The position numbers and the translations under genes were made by a program. A stretch of 64,000 bases of DNA from Bin34 sp963422415 (GTDB lineage: Bacteria; Chloroflexota; Anaerolineae; Caldilineales; Caldilineaceae). The stretch's first letter is position 1, and the number at the start of each line of letters is the position of its first letter. Below, in pieces: positions 48,631 through 58,165 of the stretch. Below the pieces are notes generated by a model. It did not search any database and was not told where the DNA came from. It saw nothing but the letters and a program-made list of their open reading frames with translations. The stretch spans positions 2,976,001 to 3,040,000 of the forward strand of contig OY729430.1 in assembly GCA_963422415.1 (NCBI GenBank). Reading direction: 5' to 3'.

Positions 48631-49776
48631 TTACTTGTAGGGATCCGCGGCATCCCGCAAGCCATCGCCCACGAAATTGAACAGCAGCACGGTGCCAATC
48701 ACGAAGAGGCCGGGAATCATCATCCATGGGTGGCTTATCAGCGCGCGTATGTTCTGAGCCTCCTTGAGCAGGGTGCCCCAACTGACGGCAGGGGGCCGAA
48801 TCCCCAGACCCAAGAAGCTCAAGGCCGTTTCGCCGATGATCATGCCCGGAATGGCCAAGGTGAGGTGGACTATGAGATAGCTCATGAAACCGGGCAACAT
48901 ATGATCAAGGATGATTCGCATCTCCGTGGCGCCCGCCGTGCTGGCCGCCATCACGTAGTCCGCTTCACGCAGCTCCAGCAACTTGCCGCGCACCACCCGC
49001 GCCAGCCCGGCCCAGCCGATTACGGAAAGGATAATGGTGATCGCCAGATACACGCGCACAGGGCTCCAACGGGCGGGAACAGCCGCGGAGAGAGCCATCC
49101 ACAAGGGAACCCGCGGTATGGAAATCAGAAATTCGATCATGCGCTGGATGACGATATCCGTCCATCCCCCCATGAAACCCGAAAGCCCTCCCAACAGGCA
49201 CCCCAGCACGAACCCGATGACAACTCCCACCAGTCCAATGGAGAGCGAGATACGTGCCGCGGCGAGCGTACGCGAGAATTGATCTCGACCTAGGCTATCC
49301 GTACCAAACAGCAACAGCACGCCTCCCTCCGCCACCACGATGAAGCGACGCTCGGCCCGGACAAGCCCCCAGAATTTGTAGGGTTCGCCCTTCCGCCAGA
49401 AATGAATGGTGCGCGGTTGACTTGTGTCGGGCGTGTAGATCCGTTGGAAGGTCTCGAAGTCAATGTTCTGTTCCAGAACGTATACGAAAGGACGCCCCCA
49501 ACTGCCATCTTCATGTCGCACGTGAATCCGGGATGGCGGGGCGTCCAAATAGTCGGATTGTTGGGTCAAGGGACGGTAGGGAATCCAGAATTCAAAGGTC
49601 AGCGCCACGAAATACAGCGCCCCCAACAGGTACAGGGAACCCACCGCCAGCCTGTGGCGGCGGAACTTGCGCCACACCAGTTGCCATTGTGATGCGAAGT
49701 ACAGTCGCTCCTCAGCCGAAATCTCCGCATGGGACACCTCGGTCAAGGTGCGCGGGGACAGAGATTGCATACTCAT
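48631..49776 (-). CDS. Dpp/Agp-type ABC permease with large periplasmic insertion (DppC-like)
   Basis: 381 residues, about 80 more than E. coli DppC. After the first membrane helix (45-62) there is an insertion of roughly 95 residues (62-157) with RPFVYVLEQNIDFETFQRIY and RKGEPYKFWGL, then FGTDSLGRDQFSR and the normal five-helix permease with SFLGLGIRPPAVSWG. Such insertions are known in permeases annotated for alpha-galactosides (AgpC) as well as in peptide systems. ATG 49776 overlaps the DppB-like stop as ATGA. Confidence 0.9.
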   Translation of the reverse strand: MSMQSLSPRTLTEVSHAEISAEERLYFASQWQLVWRKFRRHRLAVGSLYLLGALYFVALTFEFWIPYRPLTQQSDYLDAPPSRIHVRHEDGSWGRPFVYVLEQNIDFETFQRIYTPDTSQPRTIHFWRKGEPYKFWGLVRAERRFIVVAEGGVLLLFGTDSLGRDQFSRTLAAARISLSIGLVGVVIGFVLGCLLGGLSGFMGGWTDIVIQRMIEFLISIPRVPLWMALSAAVPARWSPVRVYLAITIILSVIGWAGLARVVRGKLLELREADYVMAASTAGATEMRIILDHMLPGFMSYLIVHLTLAIPGMIIGETALSFLGLGIRPPAVSWGTLLKEAQNIRALISHPWMMIPGLFVIGTVLLFNFVGDGLRDAADPYK

Positions 49777-50768
49777 CCGCTGCGACTTTCAAACCGAATG
49801 CGCGGATCGATCCACACCAGCAGAATGTCCGACAGCAGGGTGCCCACCAGCGTCAGCGCCGCCAAGAACATTACGATGCTGCCTGACATGAACATGTCTT
49901 GCGACAACAAGGCGCGAAAAAGCAGAGGCCCTGTGGTCGGCAGGCTGAGCACGATCGCGACAATGGTCTCCCCCGAAACTATGGCTGGCAGCTGCCAGCC
50001 CACGGTGGAGATGATGGGATTTGCCGCCACCCGCACCGGATAGCGAAACAGCAGGGTACGGTGCGGGACGCCCTTGGCATGAGCCGTGACTACGTACTGC
50101 CGCCCCAATTCGTCCAGCAAGGTGGCGCGCATGACACGCATAATGCCGGCCGTGCCGGCCGTGCCGATCACGATCACAGGGGTGACCAGATGGGTCACCA
50201 TATCCCACAACCGGGCCCAGCTCCAAGGGGCGGTGGCATATTCCTGCGAAAACAGTCCTCCTACACTGATCCCAAAATACTTGAACAGCAGATACATCAG
50301 CAAGAGGGCCAGCATGAAATCCGGTATGGACAGACCCGCAAAACCCACCACCGACCAAAAGTAATCCGAGAATCGGTATTGATGGGTGGCCACAAAGATG
50401 CCGATGGGGACCGCCACCACATAGGTGAAGAACAAGGAAACAACAGAGATCAAGACAGTGTAGGGCAGACGTTCGGCCAACAGCGCCTTGACCGGCTGAT
50501 TCCATTCGAAGGAACGGCCCATGTCTCCCTGCAAAAAGCGCCACATCCACCGGACATACTGCTCCACCGGCGAGCCTCCCAGGCCAAACTGACGGCGGAT
50601 CGTCTCCAGCTCGGCCTCATCGGCAAACGCGCCTTGCGCTTCCAACGCGGCCAAGTAGGTGTCCAGATAGTCGCCTGGAGGCAGTTGAATAATGACGAAA
50701 ACCACTATCGTCAACGCGAAAAAGGTGACCACCATGTAGAGGAAACGGCGGACAATGTACGTTGACAT
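49773..50768 (-). CDS. Dpp/Opp-type ABC permease (DppB-like)
   Basis: 331 residues. N-terminal helix YIVRRFLYMVVTFFALTIVVFVI, the large loop, a core of five helices, and the EAA-type block RATLLDELGRQYVVTAHAKGVP. ATG 50768 was preferred because homologues start at MxxYIxRR; ATG 50777 and GTG 50780 are in frame. Separated from the binding-protein gene by 214 bases that contain a hairpin. Confidence 0.92.
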   Translation of the reverse strand: MSTYIVRRFLYMVVTFFALTIVVFVIIQLPPGDYLDTYLAALEAQGAFADEAELETIRRQFGLGGSPVEQYVRWMWRFLQGDMGRSFEWNQPVKALLAERLPYTVLISVVSLFFTYVVAVPIGIFVATHQYRFSDYFWSVVGFAGLSIPDFMLALLLMYLLFKYFGISVGGLFSQEYATAPWSWARLWDMVTHLVTPVIVIGTAGTAGIMRVMRATLLDELGRQYVVTAHAKGVPHRTLLFRYPVRVAANPIISTVGWQLPAIVSGETIVAIVLSLPTTGPLLFRALLSQDMFMSGSIVMFLAALTLVGTLLSDILLVWIDPRIRFESRSG

Positions 50769-50929
50769 GACTGGCATCACTCACAGGGAGGGAACAGATG
50801 CCCCCTATCCCGTGGGGGAGGGGCGATGAGGGTTGGTGCTGGGCTGCGCGACAAGAACCAAGACGGAAAACCCCAAGGGGCTGTACATGAAGGTCTTTCC
50901 GCCATGCGACGGGAAAGTAAGACGCAGAA

Positions 50930-50968
50930 CGCGGTCGGGAGAGCAACAGGCGCTATCTCTCGACCGCG
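50930..50968 (-). terminator. Stem-loop between binding-protein and permease genes
   Basis: CGCGGTCGGGAGAG (50930-50943) pairs with CTCTCGACCGCG (50957-50968) with a single-base bulge. It begins 14 bases after the binding-protein stop, and a mixed T-rich run follows on the minus strand. Typical of a partial terminator or RNase barrier that raises binding-protein over permease expression. Confidence 0.55.
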
Positions 50969-50982
50969 TCGCGCCCAGGGGG

Positions 50983-52938
50983 TTACTCCTCTATATACCA
51001 AGTGCCGGGTTTGTACGGGGCGTAGAAGTTCGTGTCCGAACCCCACCAGATGTTTTCCGCCGGTACATTGTGCAATCGGTTGCTGATCACTTGGGGCACC
51101 GGGCCCAGACCTACGGTCCCGATCATGGGAAGCTCTTCCGCGAAGTACCGATAGTACTCGGTGCCCTTGGTCACGAAGTCCTCCGAGCCGATTTCCGTCT
51201 GTTGCCATTCCGCAAACAGTGTCCGCAACGCCTTGATCTCGTCCGGGGGTTCAATTCCATCGGCCCCATCGGACGTGAACCATATGACCCATTGGGAACC
51301 CCACCGTTGCTGCGAAGCGCTGAAGAAGCTGTACCAAAGGGGATTGGCGCGCCCGAACAAGCCGGAGCGATCCAGATGCCAAGTGGCAATCTCGAATTCA
51401 TTGGCCAAATTGCGCTGGGTGTACAGGGAACCTTCCGTGACCTTGCAGGTCACGTCAATACCAATGACGATCCATTGTTGCTGCATAATTTCACAAATGG
51501 GCAGCTTGGGACCCTCGGTGGACCCGATTTCGATGATCACGCTCAGGCGATCCCCATCAGGACGCAGGCGATAGCCATCGCCATCCCGCTCGCTCAGCCC
51601 CAAATCGTCCAACAGCTGATTGGCGGCACCGGGATCATATTCGGTATGCAAGGTATGCCATTCCGGCTTTACATAGGAGTTGGATGGCAAGGGAATGGCG
51701 GGATACGGAGTCCCCAGGCCAAAGAAGACCACCTGGTTGATCGCCTCTCGATCGATCCCGATGGACATGGCGCGTCGGAAATCAAAGGAATTGAACAACT
51801 CGCGCAGCACATCGTCCTTCGTGGTGCGATTGGGCATCAGGGCAAATTCCGAAGAGCGCAGACTCTTGGCGGTTTGCACCTTGAAATTCCCATCGTCCTT
51901 GTTGGCCTGCAAGGCACCCATCTCATTCAAGGAAAGGTACCAGCCCTCGAAATCGAACTCTCCTGTGGTGGCCTTCAGAATCTGTACCTGCTTATCCCCG
52001 GTGATTACGGTGTCTACCCGGTCAATGTAGGGCAATTGATTGCCGGCGGTGTCCACTTGGTGGAAATAGGGATTGCGCACCGCGATAACCCGTTCCGATG
52101 TGCGTTCCTCGGGAATCCAGACCCACAAGGACGGCCGTCCCACCAGCACATTGCCCGAAGGGTTGGAGTGGGAACGAAAGTACCCGACCCAGTCTTCGAA
52201 CCCTTCGTCTTCCGCCTTCTGCACCGCCTCGGGATTGTGTTCGATATGGAATTCCTTCAGATAGTGGGCGGGCATCATGAAGCCTGGATCGGAACTGAAC
52301 CAACTCCGTCCCAGCAAATCCACCGCCGCTGGATAAGGCACGGCGAATTTCATCTTGACCGTCATGTCATCGACCTTGGTGAATTGCACCCTCTCACCCC
52401 CGGGTGACCAGAAGCTGCTGAACGAAGGGGTCAATTCCGCGTTGCCGTCCACTTCCTGCCACTTGAACAGAATGTCATCCACAGTGAAGGGCGTGCCATC
52501 AGACCATTTGTGACCGGCTCGCAGCACAATGGTCAGTTCAGACAGATCATCGTTCCAGAAGAAGTCCTTGGCCACGTCCACGCTGACTTCCGAGTTCTCT
52601 TGGTTGTACTGGAACAGGCCCACGGTGCGCAGCGTCGCCAGGTTCCAGAGTCCCGTCTCTACGTTGCCAAAGCGCAAGGTACCCTCGTATGTCCCAATGC
52701 CTTCGGCTCCTTCCTGTACCAGAGGCTCCGCAGGCAATCGTTCACTCAACGGAGGCAATTCCCCCGCGGCTACCATTTCAGCCAGCATGGGAGCCTCTTG
52801 GCTGGACATGGCCATTTCTGCCTCGGCGGCGACCTCCTCCATGGCTGGCGCCGCCGGCGCACCCCCACAGGCCGCGAGCAGGAGCAGACCTGTCAACGCC
52901 CAGATCCCAAGATGCATTCCATTCCTCAATGTGTCCAT
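50983..52938 (-). CDS. SBP_bac_5 solute-binding lipoprotein (DppA-like)
   Basis: 651 residues. Signal peptide ending LLLLAAC with lipidated C24, then an Ala/Glu-rich spacer and the family block LRFGNVETGLWNLATL and GHKWSDGTPFTVDDILFKWQ. The segment APMLAEMVAAGELPPLSERLPAEPLV is typical of the large binding proteins found in Chloroflexota-like genomes. ATG 52938 has AGGAGAG upstream. It captures the substrate for the permeases that follow; peptide or oligosaccharide are both possible in this family. Confidence 0.92.
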   Translation of the reverse strand: MDTLRNGMHLGIWALTGLLLLAACGGAPAAPAMEEVAAEAEMAMSSQEAPMLAEMVAAGELPPLSERLPAEPLVQEGAEGIGTYEGTLRFGNVETGLWNLATLRTVGLFQYNQENSEVSVDVAKDFFWNDDLSELTIVLRAGHKWSDGTPFTVDDILFKWQEVDGNAELTPSFSSFWSPGGERVQFTKVDDMTVKMKFAVPYPAAVDLLGRSWFSSDPGFMMPAHYLKEFHIEHNPEAVQKAEDEGFEDWVGYFRSHSNPSGNVLVGRPSLWVWIPEERTSERVIAVRNPYFHQVDTAGNQLPYIDRVDTVITGDKQVQILKATTGEFDFEGWYLSLNEMGALQANKDDGNFKVQTAKSLRSSEFALMPNRTTKDDVLRELFNSFDFRRAMSIGIDREAINQVVFFGLGTPYPAIPLPSNSYVKPEWHTLHTEYDPGAANQLLDDLGLSERDGDGYRLRPDGDRLSVIIEIGSTEGPKLPICEIMQQQWIVIGIDVTCKVTEGSLYTQRNLANEFEIATWHLDRSGLFGRANPLWYSFFSASQQRWGSQWVIWFTSDGADGIEPPDEIKALRTLFAEWQQTEIGSEDFVTKGTEYYRYFAEELPMIGTVGLGPVPQVISNRLHNVPAENIWWGSDTNFYAPYKPGTWYIEE

Positions 52939-53334
52939 TGATTCTCTCCTGTATAGCATGAGTTCATGCACCGCCACTCCAAACTCTCGGAAACCACGAC
53001 AGCCTGCTGACACTGACCCAGGCGGCGTCTGACATGGCCAAGTCAACTCCACCATGAATGATCCGATTCATAGAGATTGCGGGAAGCGAAATCGATTGTA
53101 CATAGATGCCTGAGATTCGACAAACCGGTTCTGGACAGGCCCCTTGAGATGGCAATCGATGAAAGCGGTGAGGGTGACGACAATGTTTCCTTTCTTCCCC
53201 TGCCCTTGGATCTGGACTTGCTTGCGCTCTTGAGATCACATCTGATCCCACTGGCCAACAACAACCAACCTCAGAGGACAGCGGCGCGGGATGCCCTTTC
53301 TTGACAGCCTCCGCTTGCACTGTCTGCAGGCTGG
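52939..53334. other. Intergenic region upstream of the ABC importer operon
   Basis: 396 bases between the mevalonate kinase stop and the binding-protein start. No supported gene. It contains a 14-base palindrome-like site directly upstream of the operon, which is listed separately. Confidence 0.45.
52956..52969. promoter_or_regulatory. Palindromic site upstream of the binding-protein gene
   Basis: GCATGA-GT-TCATGC, perfect six-base arms, 18 bases before the binding-protein ATG on the minus strand and next to TATACA. A candidate operator for a dimeric repressor; no regulator gene is adjacent. Confidence 0.3.
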
Positions 53335-54321
53335 CTACGCAGCCGGGGAGGCAGAAATGCGTGCCTGCCACACGGCCACGGCCCCTGCCGCCCACAAGGC
53401 ATCTTGCACGCCAGCGATTTTCGGCTCGGAAGGGGACAGTACCAGAACCTGCCCCCCCAAACCGGCTCCGGTGACCTTGGCCGCAGGGGCTCCGGCCTCC
53501 AAGGCCGCCTGAATCAGTTTCTCGTTGGCCACTGAACTGACCCCCAGCCTGCGCAGCAGTTCCTGGTTGGCATTGAGCAGGGGTCCCAGCTCCACTGGAT
53601 CTGCCTGAGTCAGCGCCTTGTACAAGGCGCCGCTTATGCCTCCAATCTCCTGCATCCAGCCTTCTACCGCATTGGGTCTCTCCCGCCTTAGACGGGCTAC
53701 CTTGGTCACAGCCTCAGAGGTCGGCGCCGACATTCCCGTATCCGCCAGCAGGAATGCAGGGCATTGCCGGGGCTGGAAAAATCGAGGGGGATGGCCTTTC
53801 TGAAAGTACAGGGGCAGGCCGTGGACAACGGCGAGACTGTCAATGCCGCTGGGACTGCCATGCAGCAGCCTTTCACTGGCATGGACGATGCGATTTTGGA
53901 CTTCCAGTTCCAAGGATCGGCTGGCTGCCTGGGACACTGCCCGCACCAGGGCACAGCACACGGCGGCTCCGCTCCCCAATCCTCGGGCTACCGGTATCTG
54001 GCTTTGCACCTGCACAACCCAATCCGGTTCCTCGGTCCATCCCACGGCGGACAGAGTCGCCGCCACGGCTTGGGCCAAGGGCTGCATTTGTGGCGAGGGA
54101 TTGTGCAGACGCGTGTGCCGCTGCAGATCCAGGGCGGCGATCAGGGTCCCATAGCCTGGGGAAGCGGGCACCACCGAGGCTTGGGCCTTCAAGTCATGCA
54201 AAGGGACGGCCACCGCCGGATAGCCGTAGACCACGGCGTGTTCGCCGGTCAGAATCACCTTGCCCGGCGCGTGGCCGACAAGAGCGCCGCTGCGAGTCTG
54301 GGAATGAAAACGGGGAGCCAT
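53335..54321 (-). CDS. mvk: Mevalonate kinase
   Basis: GHMP kinase that phosphorylates mevalonate in the mevalonate route to isopentenyl diphosphate. 328 residues with APGKVILTGEHAVVYGYPA (K21, E27, H28), the ATP loop PVARGLGSGAAVC, a catalytic Asp in SPSGIDSLAVVHG and KVTGAGLGG. ATG 54321 is preceded by AGGA at good spacing; ATG 54327 is also in frame. The other pathway genes are not in the window. It starts 36 bases after the epimerase gene on the same strand. Confidence 0.9.
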   Translation of the reverse strand: MAPRFHSQTRSGALVGHAPGKVILTGEHAVVYGYPAVAVPLHDLKAQASVVPASPGYGTLIAALDLQRHTRLHNPSPQMQPLAQAVAATLSAVGWTEEPDWVVQVQSQIPVARGLGSGAAVCCALVRAVSQAASRSLELEVQNRIVHASERLLHGSPSGIDSLAVVHGLPLYFQKGHPPRFFQPRQCPAFLLADTGMSAPTSEAVTKVARLRRERPNAVEGWMQEIGGISGALYKALTQADPVELGPLLNANQELLRRLGVSSVANEKLIQAALEAGAPAAKVTGAGLGGQVLVLSPSEPKIAGVQDALWAAGAVAVWQARISASPAA

Positions 54322-54357
54322 GACCATCCTGAAAAGAAATCACGACAGGGCGGCATT

Positions 54358-54789
54358 CTACCGCTTGGCAGGCTGAAGCAGCTCCACCATGACCCCGTCC
54401 GCATACTTTGGATGCACAAACAGCACAGGTCCGAAAATACCGGTTTCCACGTGGTCGTGCACCAGAGTCACTGCCTGCCTTCGCAGAACATCCAGCCCTC
54501 TTTGAATATCGGGCACTTCATAGCAGAGATGATGGAAGCCAGGGCCCCGCTTGGCCAAAAAGCGACCGGTTGCGCAATCCGAAACCAAAGGTTCCAAGAT
54601 CTCGAGCAGTTCATTGCCCTTGCGCAGCAGGGACACGTGCACCCGTTGTGGCAGAAAGTCCTGTGTGCGCTCCAAAGTGAAGCCCAGATGATTGCAGTAG
54701 AATGCCCGTGTCTGCCGAGAGTTTGCCGTGGCGATACCGATGTGATGCAGCCGGAGAATCTCTAGACCGTCAATCTCCGAAGAGATCAT
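54358..54789 (-). CDS. mce: Methylmalonyl-CoA epimerase (VOC fold)
   Basis: Interconverts (2S)- and (2R)-methylmalonyl-CoA. 143 residues with two VOC modules. Metal ligands are expected at the His of LHHIGIA (H15/H16), the His of FHHLCYEV (H86/H87) and E136 in VMVELLQP. ATG 54789 puts the first His at its usual place; a longer frame from 54828 exists. Its substrate partner, methylmalonyl-CoA mutase, is 5.7 kb away on the same strand with the urease operon between them, which supports this function over other VOC enzymes. Confidence 0.85.
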   Translation of the reverse strand: MISSEIDGLEILRLHHIGIATANSRQTRAFYCNHLGFTLERTQDFLPQRVHVSLLRKGNELLEILEPLVSDCATGRFLAKRGPGFHHLCYEVPDIQRGLDVLRRQAVTLVHDHVETGIFGPVLFVHPKYADGVMVELLQPAKR

Positions 54790-55178
54790 ATGCCAAGCTC
54801 CCTTGTGCAAGTGAAAAGACAAAGGCAATGTATATCACCACTGGGACCTGTCTCGCACCGTAGCGCGGCGTGCAATGGAAAGGGTTCACAATCCGGGAAT
54901 TGCCGATTGCCTCCGCGGCCCGATTTTTCAAGATGCTTGACCCTCGGCTTGGTCTTGGAGATTCCCAGCTTGGCGCTGCAGACAATGGCTTCCGACCTTG
55001 AGATCTGGGGCGAGGCGAGCCATCCCTGACGAGCAACGAGGTGGTTGTAGACGACACTGGCCATCCGCCTTGGCTTGCCCACTGCCCCAACTGGCTTGAG
55101 CTTTCCACGCCAAGTCCATGCTCAAACCACCTGTCCGCAGACCCGGGAAGACTCGCCCTGCTGCAAGAGAAATGGGTT
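54790..55178. other. Intergenic region between ureG and the epimerase gene
   Basis: 389 bases. Several frames are open on the minus strand, but none shows family features or a good start site. I see no strong hairpin. Confidence 0.4.
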
Positions 55179-55790
55179 TCAGGACCAAGTGGCTTCCAAG
55201 AACGACACGACGGTATCCAGTCCGGCTTTTGTCTTCAGATTGGTGAAAACAAACTGTTTTTCATGGCGCAGGGCCTGCGTGTCGCGGTCCATGACTCCCA
55301 AATCAGCCCCCACATGAGGGGCCAAGTCTATTTTGTTGATGACCAGCAGGTCGGAATTCGTGATTCCCGGTCCCCCCTTGCGGGGAATCTTGTCGCCTGC
55401 CGCCACATCGATCACGTAGATCGTGGTATCCACCAGTTCAGGGCTGAATGTCGCCGCGAGGTTGTCTCCCCCCGACTCCACAAACACCAATTCCAGCATG
55501 GAAAACTGGGAGAGCAGGGCATCAATGGCTTCCAGGTTCATGGAGGCATCTTCGCGAATGGCGGTGTGCGGGCAACCTCCCGTCTCCACTCCCACTATGC
55601 GGTCCGGTGGCAAGGCACCGCTCCGGATCAGGAATTCGGCATCTTCCCGCGTATAGATGTCATTGGTCACGACCGCGATCTCATATCGGTCTTGCAGGCG
55701 TTTGCACAGCGAGTCAATCAGGGCCGTCTTGCCCGATCCCACGGGGCCTCCGATACCGACTCGCAAGGGATTTCGTTGACTCGCTTTCAT
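55179..55790 (-). CDS. ureG: Urease accessory GTPase UreG
   Basis: SIMIBI GTPase that drives nickel insertion into urease. 203 residues: Walker A GGPVGSGKTALI, the metal-binding ETGGCPHTAIRED, VESGGDNLAATFSP, and NKIDLAP for guanine. The N-terminus has no His-rich stretch. ATG 55790 overlaps the ureF stop as ATGA. It is the last gene of the urease operon. Confidence 0.97.
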   Translation of the reverse strand: MKASQRNPLRVGIGGPVGSGKTALIDSLCKRLQDRYEIAVVTNDIYTREDAEFLIRSGALPPDRIVGVETGGCPHTAIREDASMNLEAIDALLSQFSMLELVFVESGGDNLAATFSPELVDTTIYVIDVAAGDKIPRKGGPGITNSDLLVINKIDLAPHVGADLGVMDRDTQALRHEKQFVFTNLKTKAGLDTVVSFLEATWS

Positions 55791-56449
55791 GACCGGAAAA
55801 GCCTCGTGTGTTGACTTTCATGTTGCATGGATGCCCAATCCAGAATGGGCGTGGCCACGCCCCAGTCCTCCTCGGGGGTCCTCAAGGCTTCCGTCACCAC
55901 TTCGTCCACGGGAGTTTCCATGCGGGCAAGGGCGATTTGTCCGTCCGTATGCCCAATCGGAATCAGACGAATACCCGCTGACACGAGGTTCGAAGCGAAG
56001 GCGTGCAAGTAGGCTGCCAAGGCACAGGGCAAGGGAATCTCGTGTTGCCTGCAAGCCAACGCCACTGCCATTGGATAGGGCAAGGGCGCTGGCATGGAGT
56101 TTGTATAGTCGGCAGATACCGGCCATGACGCCTCCAGAACAGTCGCAAAGGCTCGGCCTTGCTGGAGGCTTTCCTGGCTGAACTCGCGCGTCCCTCTGAG
56201 TGCGGTTGCCAATTCGGCCAGATCTTTCAGGCGCCAGAGAGCTGCACCGTAGGCGGTTGAAAAAATCAGGGCATCCATCCGACCGGTGCCGAAACGGAGT
56301 ATCCCCTCCACCCATTCCTCAAGGGTGGTCCGGTCATGCACCAGCCTGGCTTCCACCGCGAACTCGAGACCATGCGAGTAGGTGTAGCTCCCGACAGGAA
56401 ATGAAGGAGACAGCCAGGAAAGAAGCCGGAAGAGCTGGCGCAAGTTCAT
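55787..56449 (-). CDS. ureF: Urease accessory protein UreF
   Basis: All-helical protein that links UreD-urease with UreG during nickel loading. 220 residues. The family blocks LLSWLSPSFPVGSYTYSHGLEFAVEARLVHD are read at the N-terminus and LIPIGHTDGQIALARM near the C-terminus. ATG 56449; 4 bases after ureC and overlapping ureG. Confidence 0.94.
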   Translation of the reverse strand: MNLRQLFRLLSWLSPSFPVGSYTYSHGLEFAVEARLVHDRTTLEEWVEGILRFGTGRMDALIFSTAYGAALWRLKDLAELATALRGTREFSQESLQQGRAFATVLEASWPVSADYTNSMPAPLPYPMAVALACRQHEIPLPCALAAYLHAFASNLVSAGIRLIPIGHTDGQIALARMETPVDEVVTEALRTPEEDWGVATPILDWASMQHESQHTRLFRS

Positions 56450-56453
56450 AACT

Positions 56454-58163
56454 TCAGAAGAGGAAATAGCGTTGGGCCAAGGCCAGCTCGCGCACCGGCT
56501 CGCAAGTCAACCGGACTCCGTCCGCGCGCACTTCATAGGTTTCCGGATCAACCTCGATGTGGGGCAGCGCATCGTTGTGAATCATCGCGTGCTTGTCAAT
56601 GCTGCGGGTTTCCCTGACAGCCACGGTCGGCTTCTGCAGACCCAGTTTGTCAGGCACTTCGGCACGTATGGCAGCCTGTGAAAGGAACGTAATCGAACTT
56701 TGCGTCCGGGCTCCGCCGAACGCACCGAACATGGGCCGGTAGTGGGTGGGCTGGGGCGTGGGAATGGATGCGTTGGGATCCCCCATCAAGGCGGCCGCGA
56801 TCATGCCGGACTTGAGCACCAAGTCCGGCTTTACGCCAAAGAAGGCTGGGGCCCAGATACAGATGTCGGCCAGCTTGCCGACTTCTAGCGAACCGACGAT
56901 CTCCGATATGCCGCACGCCACTGCCGGATTGATGGTGTACTTTGCGATGTACCGCTTGGCCCTGAAGTTGTCATTGTCGCCGATTTCAGCTGCGAGCCGT
57001 CCCCGCTGACGCTTCATCTTGTCCGCTGTCTGCCAAGTGCGAATGATAACCTCTCCCACCCGTCCCATGGCCTGACTGTCCGAAGAAATCATGCTCAGAG
57101 CCCCTATGTCGTGGAGGATGTCCTCCGCCGCAATCGTCTCCGGCCGAATGCGACTTTCCGCGAACGCAATGTCTTCGGGAATGCGGACGTCAAGATGATG
57201 ACAGACCATCAGCATATCCAGATGTTCATCAATGGTGTTGACGGTAAAGGGACGGGTGGGGTTGGTCGAAGAAGGCAGGACACCGGCTTCACCGCAAAGC
57301 CGGATGATGTCCGGTGAATGTCCACCCCCGGCGCCCTCCGTGTGATAGACATGGATAGTGCGGCCGCCAATGGCTGCGATGGTGCTCTCCACAAACCCGG
57401 ATTCGTTGAGCGTGTCGGTATGAATCAAAACCTGCACATCCATGTCGTCGCCGACCTGCAGACAGGTGTCAATGGCAGCAGGCGTGGTGCCCCAATCCTC
57501 ATGCAACTTGAGGCCACACGCTCCGGCTTCGACCTGCTCCACCAAGGCGGCAGGCTGGCTGGCATTGCCTTTGCCCCAAAATCCCAGATTCACAGGAAAT
57601 CCATCGGCGGCGCGCAGCATTTGGCCCAAGTGCCAAGACCCTGGGGTGCAGGTTGTGGCATTCGTGCCGGCAGCCGGTCCGGTCCCGCCCCCGAGCATGC
57701 TGGTGATGCCGCTGTACAGGGCCTCGTCAATCTGTTGCGGGCATATGAAATGGATATGGGCATCAATGCCACCGGCGGTCACAATTTTGCCTTCTCCGGC
57801 GATGACTTCCGTGGCAGGCCCGATGATCGTGTCCACTCCCGGCTGAATATGGGGATTGCCCGCCTTTCCGATCGAGAAAATGCGACCATCTCTGATACCA
57901 ATGTCCGCTTTGACGATGCCCCAATGGTCCAGAACGAGAGCATTGGTTATGACCGTGTCCACGGCTCCTTCCTGTCGGGTCGTTTGAGACTGCCCCATTC
58001 CGTCCCGGATCACCTTTCCTCCACCGAACTTGACCTCCTCTCCGTACAGGCAGCGATCTTCCTCGACCTCGATGAAGAGCTCGGTATCGGCCAAGCGCAC
58101 CCTGTCTCCCGTGGTTGGACCGAACATGTCGGCGTAGGCCCTGCGGTCCATTTCGCGCGGCAT
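56454..58163 (-). CDS. ureC: Urease alpha subunit (catalytic)
   Basis: Hydrolyses urea to ammonia and carbamate at a dinuclear nickel site. 569 residues. Nickel ligands H136, H138, carbamylated K219 (GLKLHEDWG), H248, H274 and D362; flap Cys321 with catalytic H322 (VCHHLD). All are present, so the enzyme should be active. ATG 58163 has GGAGGG upstream; TTG 58169 is an alternative that would overlap ureB. Confidence 0.98.
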   Translation of the reverse strand: MPREMDRRAYADMFGPTTGDRVRLADTELFIEVEEDRCLYGEEVKFGGGKVIRDGMGQSQTTRQEGAVDTVITNALVLDHWGIVKADIGIRDGRIFSIGKAGNPHIQPGVDTIIGPATEVIAGEGKIVTAGGIDAHIHFICPQQIDEALYSGITSMLGGGTGPAAGTNATTCTPGSWHLGQMLRAADGFPVNLGFWGKGNASQPAALVEQVEAGACGLKLHEDWGTTPAAIDTCLQVGDDMDVQVLIHTDTLNESGFVESTIAAIGGRTIHVYHTEGAGGGHSPDIIRLCGEAGVLPSSTNPTRPFTVNTIDEHLDMLMVCHHLDVRIPEDIAFAESRIRPETIAAEDILHDIGALSMISSDSQAMGRVGEVIIRTWQTADKMKRQRGRLAAEIGDNDNFRAKRYIAKYTINPAVACGISEIVGSLEVGKLADICIWAPAFFGVKPDLVLKSGMIAAALMGDPNASIPTPQPTHYRPMFGAFGGARTQSSITFLSQAAIRAEVPDKLGLQKPTVAVRETRSIDKHAMIHNDALPHIEVDPETYEVRADGVRLTCEPVRELALAQRYFLF

Positions 58164-58165
58164 CG

